Part shown: positions 23,901 through 35,770 of the stretch, in pieces
Numbering within the stretch: position 1 is the stretch's first letter
How the letters are laid out: every line of letters starts with the position of its first letter
DNA from: Euptelea pleiosperma
Taxonomy: Eukaryota; Streptophyta; Magnoliopsida; Ranunculales; Eupteleaceae
NCBI GenBank assembly: GCA_035048495.1
Contig: CM068549.1
Span: forward strand, 16,897,103-16,961,102
Reading direction: 5' to 3'
DNA length: 64,000 bases
Program-made: the position numbers and the translations under genes
Notes under the pieces: model-generated
The model's input: the letters and a program-made list of their open reading frames with translations, nothing else
Database searches by the model: none
Told to the model about the DNA's origin: nothing

Positions 23901-26900
23901 TCATACACTGTCTCATTTGAGGAGTGCAAGTCTTTAAAACTCATATTGATTCTGGGCTTGTTGTACCCCAGAGATAGTGTTGCCATAAAAATCCCTATTG
24001 CATGTGATGAAGGATCTAACTATCTTCAAGATAGAGATATTTTGCATTGAGCTTAAAATCAATAATCCTTAATTTTGAGAATTTGTTAACTTAAATTTCT
24101 AGGGAAACCAAAATTTTCACACGTTAAATTCCAACAAGTTAGGATCTAGTAAACAACATGGAGTTTGTTTCTAGCCAATCGAAGATGTTGCCTATTGTTT
24201 GCATTGTCTAGAACAAAAAGCAAAATACAATATTTTTTTCCAAAGGAATGCCAAAAATTAAAACACTATCTGAGTTGCATAGATGCAATGCACTAAGAGA
24301 AAGAATACTATACCTTGAAAACCAAAACTTGTATTAAAAGTATATTTTTATTGTCTTTTGTGCACCTTGCATTTGTGCATCTAAGATAATGAGTTGCTTT
24401 CTAAATGCATCTGAAATTATCCAGTTACATATTTTGACTTTAAAGATAAAAAAAATGAGAAAATGGCATAGTTGGCATTGAGGTGATATTTTATTATCAT
24501 GACACCGAGGCTATGAAATCATCCATAAACTTGAGACTATTAGGGCTATGACAACCTTGTCCATAATTATGACATCACTCATAGAACTGATTTAGTTGTT
24601 TTATTTAAATTGGGGTTTGACCAATAAACACCAATAAATCGATCTTAAAAAAAGATAAGATATATAACTAGTAATAAATCAAAAGTTCTTTTGAACCAGC
24701 CACATTTTGATTGAGTGATCAGTGCTTGTACATATATAATACTATCCAAGGTTCTAAACTTCGGTTAGGTAAAATTTGAAATTAATTCGGGGAAGCTCAA
24801 TTTGATTTAGAGAATTTATATAAAAATTCGTTAACTTAGAAAAGTTTGGAGAATTTTTACCAAAAATGAGTGAAACGATATTAATCTTGCTTAGGTTGCT
24901 CTAAATGATTGTTTTTATGATATAATGAGTTATAAGTGTTTTAGGGTCGTGATGTAACAAGGTATACCTGAGATCTTTTCAATTGCGGAAGCGGCATTTT
25001 TGGTAGTCGCCGCTACCATCTGGGCCCATTGACCGCATAGATGTTTAGCCCACCCCTTAATAGACAATCGTACCAAAAATCAGCTTGTTTGATGATTTTT
25101 AGCCGTTGGTTTTAGTACAAAAATAATGGTTGCATTGAACGGCTATAAGAACGCCTTAAAAAGTGTTCTAAAATGTAATGGTTATAGAATACAATCAGGG
25201 TGATTTTTGGTTTGTATATCCACCAAGGGGTGGGATAAACATCCATATGGTCAGTGGATCCAGATGACAACGGTAAGTGACCAAAATGGTGCTTCTGCAT
25301 TTGGTGCTTCCGCATTTGAAACAGTTTCAGGCATACCTTGTTACATATTTTTCTAGTGTTTATCATACTTGTTTTATCATATCCCTAAAAGTCAGTGTGT
25401 TTTACCAATGTTTTGGCAAAAATTCTCCAAACTTCTCTAAGTTCACATTTACTTTGAATTAAACGAATTAATTCGACGATTTTTTGTACTAAAAAAGGCT
25501 AAACTTCCAGAAATTAACTGAATTTTTTACCGTTTACATTGAATTAAATGAATCAATTCTACGAATTGTAGGCGATTTTTTGTAAAAATTTTAATACATG
25601 TACGATTTAATTTGGTCATTCAAATTCAGAATTAATTCAGCCAATTACACAGAATTTTGTCGAATTTATAACCATGGTCCTATCTACTGCATGCTTTTGG
25701 TTCTGCTATGCATAAATGTTTAGTCACCCCTTGGTGGATATACACACCAAAAATCACCTTGATTGGTTATCTCTAGCCATTAACATTTGTGAGAAGTGAT
25801 TCTAGCTGTTATATTCAAATATGTTTTTTGGGTACTAAATCCAATGGGTAGAAATCACCAATCAATCTAATTTTTGGTGATAAGAGAGAAACTAGTTTGC
25901 ACACATAGTGTAGACTCTTAAGTATGCAAAAATTAATACTTCATCTGATGTACTTTGAAAAACATGTCATTTCACTTCTTTAAAAAGTTGTTAAATTAAC
26001 ACATTTTTAAAGGTACATCCCACAGTGTAGACAATGGTGTAAAGAATAATTTCTTATTCTAGTTTTGGCAAATGTTCTGTATGATATAATAACACTTGTA
26101 ACCATTCATACGAGTACTAGTGTAGCTTCGAAGTTGTTGCGGTATGCATTCTTCGCTGACTACATGAAGACTAAAAGACGATGATCGCAAGAATCAGACG
26201 GTTGACGACAAGAGTTATCTGAGTAACTATTTCTCGCTTGTTAAAGATCGTGTACGCTCGCATAGGAAGGTAAGAGACTTAGTGACTATAGGAATATGAT
26301 ATTAAAATCTAATTAATAGTTGAACTAAGTCAAAAGGACTAACCCTAGTCATTTTGTGCAAAGAGAAGTAAAAATATTGACTAAGAGAAATCCAATTGAT
26401 TGGACTATGAGAACCAATCGATTGGACTCTACAGGATAGAAACTTCATAGAATACAATCGAATGAAGTCTTCTCTATAGTCGATTGGACTAAATCCGATC
26501 GATTGAATTATGAGAACCAATCGATTGGACCATACGAGATAGAACTTCCAAAGTACCCAATCGATTGGACCATGAGTTAAATCGATTGCTTTTACTAACA
26601 AAAACCCAATCGTACAGTACGATCGATTGGACTGTAAAGTACAATCGATTGGACAGGAGTCTAATCGATTGAACTTCGCAGAAAGTGTCAATTTCAAATC
26701 AGTTTTTGTAGTTCCTTATTCCCACAACTTGAACGACCTATGGGTTCTGTATTCTTATAAATATAACACTCTTGAGCTATACAATTTACACAACAAGAGA
26801 GAAAAGAGTAAGCTTTCTACGTTAAGAGAATAGTCATTCTTATTGAAGAGAAAGAGCCCTAGTTTTGAATACTCACCTTATGAGATTTTCTCTTCCAAAA

Positions 26901-27642
26901 ATCAAAGCTGAAAGCTTGATCCGTATTCTACCTAGATTTTTCATTTAGAATCTTAACCTAGTAGTTAGAGAGTACTTGTCTGACTCAACATTCTTGAGCA
27001 ACAGTGGGGTTCAGGGTGTACTGAATCTTTCACCTTCAGTAGAGATTGTCGTGTGAGAATTAAGATCATGGTGTACTGATCGAACGTAGGTTTGGGGTGT
27101 ACCAAACTGAACAAGTGGTAAAGACTTTGTGATTGGAAGGGCGTGCGTGGAGCTAGAAAACGTGGACGCATCGGTATTGGGCCTCGGTTAAGGTCGGAAT
27201 ATATATTTGCAATGGTGCTGCGTAGGTAACTTCTGTAACTCAGAACTTTTCAGTTAGTGATTTTTTTCGTCTAGACGCGATGCCATGGTTTTTCCTTAGC
27301 TAAAGTTTTCACGTAAAAAGATCGCATGTGTTATGAGTTGTTTGATTTTTGCATTATTGTTTGATTAACTCAAACGACACAGAGATAATATATCACAGAG
27401 ATATATTTGATTCTAGTCGGTTGGGATAATCCTTTTATTATCAATCAACTGTTTTATTTTGGTATACGATTTTATTTTTTCCTACCAGACCAGTAAAGCA
27501 GTTTAGGTTAAAGTAATTTTTAATTCCTAATCAACCTCCCTTCTAGGTATTCTGTGTAAAAGAGAACGAATGGTTATTTCAAATGGTTCAAAATCTTGGT
27601 ATCAGAGCCGATCCCGATCCAGATCGGTGGGACCCCGGGGCC

Positions 27643-27685
<43 letters not shown>

Positions 27686-30311
27686 ATTTTCTAAAATTCG
27701 AGCCATACGTCGGATTACTGGATCGATGGGTGCGATCCCAATCCGAATCGCCAATCCAAAATAGGACCAGCCAAAACGTTGAACCATGGTGCACACAATG
27801 CTTGCATACTTTAGACTGCACCACATGTGCAAATTATTTTTATTCATTCACCAAGAGGTGGGCTAAACATCCAGAGTCCAGGGTTGGTCACTGATCGACT
27901 GGAACAAAATGTGATTGGATCAAAAAAGTTTCCAAAATCAATTGACAACAATGCGGGCTCACCAGTAGGGTTGGCAATGGATCGGGTTCGAGTCAGATTG
28001 GTATTGATATATGGTACATATCCAATAAAAAATCCAATCAATCCGGACACAATCGGATCAATAAAATAGTTCCAGAACCGATCTGATATGCTATATATAT
28101 ACAAAAAAATTGTATATTACAGTTTGAATACGAAAAAAATGCAACATACACACGCGCGCGCACACACAACATAGACATATTATATGTAAATAGTCTATAT
28201 TTCGAGTCAGTATTGGATCAAAACAAGGGAACATGGGTCGATCCAATAAGATATAGGATCGACAATCTTTGATCAGGGACCTGGTACCGATCTGATAAGT
28301 AAAAATAAGGTTCTAGACCTGAATTTTTGGATCGGATCAGATCTCCCCTACTCACCAGCAAGATAAACCAGGGGTACCTCAATCCATGGCAGCACCTCAA
28401 CACTAGGGAAGTCTTGAATGCAAGACCTCCCACTTCCCACATGGCGAGGCCACACATCTACCATCTGGTGCTCAAATGGGCATTCATGGTGATGTTCCAA
28501 AAGGTCGAGTTGGGTGCGCATTGCCACCCATGCGTGGCAATGGTGGCATAATAGATCAAAACGGACCTTAAAGACGTGGTCGTCAGTTTCAGATAAGGAC
28601 AAATGAGTGGGTCTACTGGTATCTGGCGAGTGGCGACATATCTCATAACTGGGCCGTTTTATCTACGCAATGTAAAAGCCAAACCACTTTGTCTAAAACT
28701 CTAATAAATTACCGTATTACCATCTAATGTTTAAAGGGAGTACGTGTCGTCGTTTTAAAGAGAGAAGGAAATTACCTTAGATACAAGGCAGTATTTGTTC
28801 CTGTCGTTCCCCGGATAACTATCAGACGTAAGCAACTTCCCCTCCCCCAGTCTTCTAACTCCTTCTTCAGCACAGTAAGACACCAAATCTCCCGACCTCA
28901 CGACCTTCATATATGGAATCACAAAGGCAAGTCAGCTACTCTCTTTTTTTTTCACAAATTTAACGAACACCCATCAAATTAATACCTCAGTGACTGCGCC
29001 TTTAGCGGGTTTTGCGATCTCTTTAACGAGACATTCGGCAATGGGCGCCTTGTTTGCTTTCAGGATCGCAGCTGCCTTGTGAAGAAGCTCCGCTCGTTTC
29101 CACAGTGGAGTCTTCGCCCACGCTTTCTGAGTGCTTTTCGCGCTCTCCATGACCTTGTTCACCTCCTCTTGCGTACACGCTTCGCTCGAAGACGCAATTC
29201 AGTGCTCAGACATTTTGGAAAACTTGGATCGAAAAACGAGTTGTTGGTACCGAGTCGAGTTAACTCGGTACCGATGTAGCAAAGTAGACCGGACGCTTTT
29301 TGACGTCAGGTAGGGCCATTTTTGTTACTCACCTCTGCCCTATGGGCCGACTGACCGTATGGATGTTTAGCCCACTCCCTTCGTGGATATACACACCAAA
29401 AAAATCCTGATTGGTAATCTCTAGACATTACCCTTTTTTATTTTTTAAGTTATGATTCTACACGTTGGATTTAACTATTTTTTAAGTACTAAAACCAACG
29501 GCTAAAATTCATCAAACATAAAAAGGTTGGATGAATTTGGGTATGATGTCTACTAAGGGTATCCATGTGGTTAGTGGGCCCACCCAGATGCAAGCGGCGA
29601 GTAACAAAAAGGTCTACCTTCGTTCGGATCCACTTGTCCCTTGAATGTCTGGCCCACACTATGATAGTCTTACACACCAAAAATCAGCATGATTGGTGAT
29701 TTCTAGCCGTAGGCTTTGAGCACTTTTTCATCATGGGCTTTATGAACAGGCCTATGAGTTGGTTCCAAGCCCATTGTGAAAAAGTGCTCAAATCCAATGG
29801 AAGGGAATCACTAATCACACTAATTTTTGGTGTGTGGGGCCACCAAGATGTGGGCCAAACATTCTGGGGCTGGGTCCGATTCGGGTACAAATGGACCCAG
29901 AATCAGACCTATTATGGGTAACCCAGAATCAGGATAATCGGGACTCAGTTCTTTCCAGTTTCGGTTAATCGGGTACCCATTCAAACTTTATTTTGTTTGA
30001 GCTAGCAGCTGTTGAGCAGTTGGGTACAGAATGAGTCAAGAACAGATCCAAATCGGCCGAGTCATGCTTCCACCATAGAAAAAACTTCCTCGAAAACTAT
30101 TCCTTGGAAATTAACTCGAATCCTCGAAATTTTCAACTATAAAAGATGGAAGGATGGATTGATTACCTTGGACTTTGAACTGAGTTTTTCTAGTAGTTGG
30201 GTTGATGATTGGAACCGATTTCCCAGAGGAAGACTTCTTCCACTCTCCTTCTGAGTAGTATTTGAAAACTTCTCCATCTAAGATCTCCGCAAAAACACCC
30301 GTACCCGCCAT
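17938..30311 (-). CDS. GAPN: NADP-dependent non-phosphorylating glyceraldehyde-3-phosphate dehydrogenase (GAPN, ALDH11 family)
   Basis: This cytosolic enzyme oxidises glyceraldehyde-3-phosphate directly to 3-phosphoglycerate, producing NADPH and bypassing phosphorylating GAPDH and phosphoglycerate kinase. Nine exons on the minus strand: 30167-30311, 28986-29179, 28776-28904, 20218-20337, 19931-20067, 19663-19818, 19175-19553, 18144-18260 and 17938-18051 (including stop). They total 1491 nt and give 496 residues, the normal family length. Every intron is GT-AG and all phases agree. Key residues fall at the family positions: N169 (IPPFN), E264 (LQMELGGK) and catalytic C298 (SGQRC). The protein starts [20 protein letters not shown] and ends [12 protein letters not shown]. 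Intron 3 is about 8.4 kb and packed with transposons; intron 8 is only 92 bp. No frameshift or premature stop is seen, so the gene looks functional. Confidence 0.97.
18621..18957. mobile_element. MITE-like repeat in GAPN intron 7
   Basis: Begins CCAAGTTTTAAAATATC and ends GAGATTTTCAACCATG, the CCAAG...CCATG end pattern seen at 3660. The interior has repeated ACGAGAC / GTCTCG words. Non-coding. Confidence 0.5.
22170..22520 (+). pseudogene. Copia RNase H fragment, broken
   Basis: The translation shows the RNase H-region signatures of plant Copia polyproteins (EFIALSST; later YVKSKANL followed by [11 protein letters not shown]), interrupted by in-frame stops and frameshifts. It is a non-functional remnant between the two LTRs of the 21232-23900 element. 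Confidence 0.7.
23165..23484 (-). mobile_element. hAT-like MITE, diverged copy of the 27966 element
   Basis: An inverted relative of the 27966-28350 element. It ends ...CGAACCTGATCCATTGCTAGCCCTA and contains many GGATCGG/CCGATC words plus AT microsatellites. It interrupts the right LTR of the decayed Copia element. A clean target duplication was not identified. Confidence 0.5.
24749..25676. mobile_element. CCAAGGTT...AACCATGG element with a nested foldback repeat
   Basis: Starts CCAAGGTTCTAAACTTCGG and ends TTTATAACCATGG. It is split by a foldback repeat (about 24945-25345) bounded by GTGATGTAACAAGGTATACC and GGCATACCTTGTTACAT. Its right half (25350-25676) has a related copy at 38719-39027. 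Confidence 0.5.
26038..27590 (+). mobile_element. Sirevirus-like Copia LTR, copy A (GAPN intron 3), followed by primer-binding site
   Basis: A 1553-bp LTR starting TGTAAAGAATAATTTC. It contains a cluster of CCAATCGATTGG-type palindromes (26385-26670), a TATA-like TATAAATATAAC at about 26757, GGGTTCAGGGTGTACTGAATC (about 27008) and GGTTTGGGGTGTACC (about 27090), ending ATTTCAAATGGTTCA. TGGTATCAGAGC at 27597-27608 matches the tRNA-iMet primer-binding site, so this is a 5' LTR. The internal region is truncated soon after. Same family as copies at 33674, 36811, 55266 and 57712-59259. Confidence 0.85.
27597..27608 (+). other. Retrotransposon primer-binding site (tRNA-iMet)
   Basis: TGGTATCAGAGC, six bases after the end of LTR copy A, is the perfect complement of the initiator methionine tRNA 3' end as used by Copia elements. 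Confidence 0.88.
27650..27683. repeat. (GA)n microsatellite
   Basis: About 17 GA dinucleotides just downstream of the primer-binding site of LTR copy A. Confidence 0.9.
27966..28350 (+). mobile_element. hAT-type MITE with perfect 8-bp target duplication
   Basis: A 385-bp element starting TAGGGTTGGCAATGGATCGG and ending GATCTCCCCTA, so the terminal inverted repeat is at least TAGGG. CTCACCAG flanks it on both sides (27958-27965, 28351-28358), an exact 8-bp duplication diagnostic of hAT transposition. The interior is rich in GATCGG words and has a CA/CG dinucleotide run at about 28147-28168. No coding capacity. Confidence 0.85.
29246..29272. other. Small perfect inverted repeat in GAPN intron 1
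   Basis: Arms GGTACCGAGT and ACTCGGTACC separated by 7 nt. Function unknown; it may be the end of a small foldback element. Confidence 0.6.
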
Positions 30312-30380
30312 TTTCGAAAGAAACAGAGAAACTAAAGAGATAGGAGCAGTGAAGCTGCTCTGTGTTTGGTTTTTCGTTCA

Positions 30381-30387
30381 TTTATAG
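30381..30387 (-). promoter_or_regulatory. Putative GAPN TATA box
   Basis: Read on the minus strand, CTATAAA lies about 70 bp upstream of the GAPN ATG, a plausible core-promoter distance for a short leader. Confidence 0.45.
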
Positions 30388-30508
30388 CAAGGCGGTGAGT
30401 CATGCTTCTCCAGTGACTCGGACTACTCGTGGTTAGGTTGGTTCTAATCGTGCCAAGTGTGCTTTCTAAATTTCCATTTTGACACTTGTTCTGTATTAAT
30501 TTTACTTG

Positions 30509-31452
30509 GGGTCTGTTTGGTACGCATGCAAACCATTACGCATGCAATGGTTTGCGCGTGCAATGGTTTGCGCACCCATACTATTTTCTTGCGTTTAGTT
30601 CGCACTAACTTTGCATATGCAAATTTTAAAATTTTCGCATTGTTCATATTTACTACCATTTGGTTCGCGCTTATGCTCACTTAGGAAAGCACAAAATATG
30701 TGGGGCCCACATATTAAGTACGAAAAATAAAAAATAAAATAAATTTTTCGTACTTAATACATGGGCCCCACATATTTGGACATGAATTTCAAAATTTCGA
30801 AAATGACAAAAAAATGGGAAAAAACAGAAAAATAATGGGCAATAATAGAAATAACTAACATTTTTTTTTCACAAAATTTTTCAGAAAATAATGGTTGTTA
30901 TTTTTCAGTATATATATTTCAGCGTTTTAACGGTATATAACATAAGGAGGGAGGTCCGAATCTGTTATGGCAAAAATAACGGCCATTGTAACGGATTCAG
31001 ACCTCCCTATTACGTTATATACGTTAAAATGGTCAAAACATAACGATTGTTATTTTCTGTTGTAATGAAAATAGCGACCATTCTTTTTTGAAAAAAAGGT
31101 CCATTATTTTTTCGTTATTTTTTTCTATTTTTTCATTTTTAAAATTTTTAAATTTTAAATTTCAAGGCCACTTTTTCTATTATTTCTATTGTTTTTTTTT
31201 GGAAAGATAGGGCTTGATTTGAAAAAATATTGGATTTTAATTTATACCTTATGCAAATCGTTTGCACAAAGAGGTTGTGTAAACGATTGCTCAGGGGGTG
31301 AAATGGGTTTTTAATTGCTAAAGAGGGCGAGCATTCATTTGCCTGTGTGCATGTGCAAGTTGCCGAATGCACAGGTCCCAAACATGCGTGGGAAACGATT
31401 GCACGTGTAAACCTATTTGCAAACCCAATTTGCACGCATATCAAACGCACCC
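30509..31452. mobile_element. PIF/Harbinger-like non-autonomous element, copy 2 (inverted relative to copy 1)
   Basis: A 944-bp element whose left end GGGTCTGTTTGGTACG and right end ...ATCAAACGCACCC match the right and left ends of the 12445-13325 copy in reverse. It shares the palindromic core (30920-31035) with GGAGGTCCGAATC / GATTCAGACCTCC arms. The right flank is TTA and the left TTG, so the 3-bp duplication is imperfect or mutated. Confidence 0.65.
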
Positions 31453-32824
31453 TTAGATTGCCACTTTGCACTGCTCTAGTGCGAGAAATGCTAGCCTGTA
31501 GATGGAAACGTTATGTCTTCGCCGTCTGATACACCTTGAAAAACGTGTTCTTAAAGTTAAAACTAAGCTTTTTGAAAACAATGTTTTGCCTGGTAGACCC
31601 ACAGAGTACAGACCAAGAATCAGTGTTATTGGTTATTTCTAGCCGTTGGATTTGAGTTCCCCAAATAATGCTAGAATCCTATGGTTAAAATTCAATCCAT
31701 GAAAAGACACATCAATGTTTACCAACCCCTGATGGACCCTACCCACCAAAAGTAGCCTGATTGGGGATATCAAAGCTCTTCTCTAGTGGGGAGCAAATAT
31801 TTTAAAAATATTTGAATAAAGGTAAGTGGGTCCCACCTCATGTATAAATGATACTCGATGTTTTGCAAAACATCAATTATTAAAAATTAGTAAATAATTT
31901 TCCACATGATCCCACCATCTGATCATGAGATCATTAGCATTTGTCTACTAAACTTTTTAAATTAAAGAAGTATAAGGATCAGATGGTTATGATCAATCCA
32001 TCGATTTTTTGGATAAGAGATCTCCATCATGTCAAGATCAAGTATTTTCAAAGAAAAAAAATTAAATAAATATATAAATAATAAAAACATTTTAAAATAT
32101 GAAAAAGCCTAATGATCTCATTAGCTGAGGGGTCGCTATGCCACGCTTAACCGCAAAAATGAGTCATACGGTTGAGCCATGGACGGTCGGATTCAAGAGA
32201 TCCACAGTCCAGATGACAGTGATTTTATTAATATCCAAAGACTCTTTTAACCTTTGCCATCGCTGCCATGTGGACCGTGGATCTTTTGAATATGAGGGTC
32301 CAGCTCAACCACACGATGGGTTTTTTTTTTTGTTTTTTCAGTGTTCAGCGTGGGATAGCATTAGCAAATAGCTGAATCTGTACGAGTCCAGGTGCGATGA
32401 CCAAGCACATTTGGATTTTGGACCAATTTAAGGTCAAGTTCGGAACTTAGTTCGAATATGTGAGATCATTCCCCTTGATGTTAGTTATAACTGTAGTAAC
32501 GGTTTTCAAGTACCAACTACCAAGGCCCACGAGCCGTTACGGGGGTTACATCCTCTTCTAGAAAAATATGGTCCCCCAAACTTTAATGGAGAAAAGATTC
32601 GCTGGTCCTGGGCCCTGGCCGGGGACATTCAAACTTCCCTTCCAAAATGTCTGACACGTACATCAAGGCCTAAACCCTATTCATGTTAAACCATTGGTTA
32701 GTTAGTTAAGGGTGATTAATAAAGGGTACGTGTCAAAGTTTGAAGGTCATCGGTGCCAGCGAATTTTTTCTCCCATGAATGGTAGTTATGGTAGGAGTGT
32801 TTCATATTTTTATACTTTTCCTAT
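31453..32824. other. Intergenic DNA with foldback repeat fragments
   Basis: A foldback family fragment lies at about 31590-31770. The rest is AT-rich without a recognisable gene; a T-rich run lies near 32321. Confidence 0.4.
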
Positions 32825-33673
32825 ATAGAATTGGGGGAACGCCACGTGCGTGATGAACGTGCACCTTATGTGTGGTAGCACCTTACACGTGGCACACATT
32901 TAGATACCACTGGCCATTCAGATGTTTTTCCCATCTCTAGCTGGACCTACCTACAAAAATTCATCCTTATTAGCAATTTCTATCCATTGGATTAAAGTAC
33001 TTTTTATGTTTTTTTTCCAACTGTAGGATTTTAGCATTACTATTTAGCATGTAGTTTGAGTTATATTTTTTGCCAATGACACCACCATGCATGCACGTGC
33101 GACTGACCATATAGATGTTTTGCCCACCTCTAGGTGGACCACCTACGAAAATTCATCTGATTAGAGATGAGTTTTTACACCATTAATGATGGGCCATATT
33201 ATGAGCCACGTGGCACATTGATCTTAGAGATCACTGACCGTATGGATGTTTTTCCCATCCCTAGTTAGAGTTACATAACAAAGTTCATCATGATCATTAA
33301 TTTATAACCGAGTCTTTTTCTTGATTTATTTTAACTGTGAATTTTGATCATTATGATCCAAAGGTTAGAAATCAGTAATTAGTTTTATTTTTGTTACATA
33401 AGTCCATCTAGGGATAGACCAAACATTTATATGGTCAGTAGCCTCTGATAATGTAACACGTGTCTCATATTTTGAGTCCATCATCTAAATTTTTCTAGCC
33501 ATAGAGTTTAAGTGCCACGTCAGGATGAAATAATTGCTTGTACAGTTGAGTTGAAATGTGAAAGTATTATATGACCAAAGCACCCTTGTAAATTTAAAAA
33601 ATTTCAAAAAAAGAAATAACAATTTTTGTCAATTTAAAGAACTTGAAGGCATATTAGGAATAATGATTAATTT
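32825..33673 (+). mobile_element. Right-truncated copy of the 16339-17408 repeat
   Basis: Parallels 16339 onward (GCACCTTATG, ...ACACGTGGCACACATTTAGA, ...TTGCTTGTACAGTTGA) for about 850 bp. It stops at ...GAATAATGATTAATTT, exactly where Sirevirus-like LTR copy B begins. Confidence 0.6.
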
Positions 33674-35151
33674 TGTAAAGAATATTTTCATATTCAATTT
33701 GGCAAAGATTCTGTTTAACAAAAACATTCTTGTAACCGTTCCTACGAGCACAAGTGTAGTGTGGAGATGTCGTGGTACGTATACTTCGCCAACTACGTGA
33801 AGACTAAAAGACAAAGATAGCAAGAATCAGACGGTTGACGATAGGAGTCGTCTGAGTAACTGCCGATTTGTCAGTTAACGATCGTGTACACTCGATTAGG
33901 AAGGTAAGTGACTTAGTGACTATAGGAATTAATAAAAATGAATAAAATATAATGGTCAAACTTAGTCATTGGACTGACCCGAGTCTAAGTCAATGAAATT
34001 GACTATTGGGATAGTCCAATCGATTGGACATAGCCCAATCGATTTGAAGACTCTGTGTAATTGATTGGAAGCTACGAGGTAGAAACTTATTTCAGCCCAA
34101 TCGATTGGAGACTGTGAAATTGATTGGAGTCTTCAGGACGGAAACTTATTTGAATCAAATCGATTGGAAACCTCTGTATAATCGATTGGAGCCTTCAAAA
34201 TAAAAACTTATTAAGCTTAATCAATTGGACACTCATGTCCAATCGATTGGACCCAGTGTACAATCGATTGGACCATGCACAGATTTGGTCCTTATTAGAT
34301 TCGAAATTCTTGGCTCCATTATCCCAATTTCTGCACGACTCAGGGTCATGGAAATCTATAAATACAACCCTTCTATGCCTTCTCTAAACAGACACAGAGA
34401 CACAGAGTGACTCAATCTTCAAGAGAGAGAAGAAAATTTTTATTTATTAGAGTGTCCATTCGAAGAGCAAGAAGCTTATTTTTCATTCACATCTTGTGAG
34501 CTTGTTCTCTTCTTGATCAAAGCCAAGTGTTTGATCCTTTCATCAGCTTAAGTCTTCCACTTCTATATTTGATCTAGTAGCTTGAGTGTACTAGTGTGAC
34601 TTAACACCATTTGAGCAACCTAGGGTTCAGGGTGTATTGAATCCTTCACCTTTTGCAAAGGCGGGAGTGTTGAGAATTAAGGTCGGAGGAGTCGATCGAC
34701 GGTAGGTTTGGGGTGTACCAAACTGAACAAGCGGACAAGGCTTCTTGGCTGGAAGGGCACGCGTGGATTTGTAGCCTTGATTCAGAGGACGTGGACGCAT
34801 CGGCAGTAGGCCTTGGCTAAGGTTGGAAGCTGTATTTACAACGGTGCTGCGTAGGTAACCTTTGTTTCGTTTAACTTTTCAGTTAGTAATACTTTCTATC
34901 TGGACGTGGTCGTGTGATTTTTCTTTGGCTAAGGTTTCCACATAAAAATCTATTGTCTTGTGTGATTGTTTATTTGTATTCCATAATCTATTTCGATTAG
35001 ATCAAACGACGAAAAGAAAATATACCATGGACGTATATTTGATTTAAGTCGATTGTGATAATCTTTTATCAAACAACTAAGGCATGCGATTTTATTCCCT
35101 TATCATAGACCAGTAAAACTGTATAGGTATATATAATTTTAAATACCTAAT
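33674..35151 (+). mobile_element. Sirevirus-like Copia LTR, copy B (3' end truncated)
   Basis: Starts TGTAAAGAATATTTTC. A palindrome-rich zone lies at 34015-34275, followed by TCTATAAATACAACC (about 34355), GGGTTCAGGGTGTATTGAATC and GGTTTGGGGTGTACC. Alignment to copy D is lost after AAATACCTAATC, about 50 bp before the expected LTR end. Confidence 0.8.
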
Positions 35152-35203
35152 CGTATGGAGTTCTATTGGAGATTGGGCTCAGCCAGCAGACACAGGTATG
35201 CAA

Positions 35204-35413
35204 ATGAACGGGATTGGCTTCGGCCATCCCAATATGAACGGGATCAGCTTCAGCCATCCCAATATGAACGGGATCCGCTTCAACTATCCAAAAATGAACG
35301 GGATCAGCTTCGACCATTCAAAAATGAACGGGATCGGCTTTGCCCATCCAAAAATGAATGGGATCGGCTTCGGCCATCCAAAAATGAACGTGATCAGTTT
35401 TGGCCATCCAAAA
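35204..35413 (+). repeat. 30-bp minisatellite (seven units)
   Basis: Seven tandem units of ATGAACGGGATCGGCTTCGG followed by CCATCCAAAA. Because 30 is a multiple of three, a 10-residue repeat (MNGIGFGHPK type) stays open in two frames. It lies in the internal region upstream of the 35958 LTR and is not thought to be a gene. Confidence 0.85.
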
Positions 35414-35436
35414 TGAACGTCTATTATTGTTCTCGG

Positions 35437-35770
35437 CCAGTGTTATTCTCGGTTATCGCTCTCGGATATAGAATTATTCTCATTATCGGCTATCGCAGTT
35501 CAGCTATCGCGATATTATTCTCAGTTATCCTTCTCAGATATGTTATTATTCTCATATATCGGCAATCACAGTATTGTTCTCGGCTATTGCAGTATTATTC
35601 TTAGCTATCACTCTAAGATATTGATCATTATTCTCAGAGATTGAGCTATCACCATATTATTCTCGGCTATCACTCTCGGATATGACATTATTATCAGATA
35701 TGGAGCTTTTACAATATCATTCTTGGATATCGCTTTCAAACAGGGTATTATTCTCGGTATTATTTTGATG
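35437..35770 (+). repeat. Degenerate tandem repeat of ATTATTCTCGG-GCTATCGC type
   Basis: Imperfect units built on TATTATTCTCGG and TATCGCTCTCGGATAT repeat about every 35-60 bp, following directly on the 30-bp minisatellite. Probably part of the 3' non-coding region of the retrotransposon whose LTR follows. Confidence 0.7.

Noticed and set aside
35155..35604. Possible repeat protein at 35.2-35.6 kb
   Set aside because: The frame is open only because a 30-bp minisatellite has a period divisible by three; it sits inside a retrotransposon 3' region.
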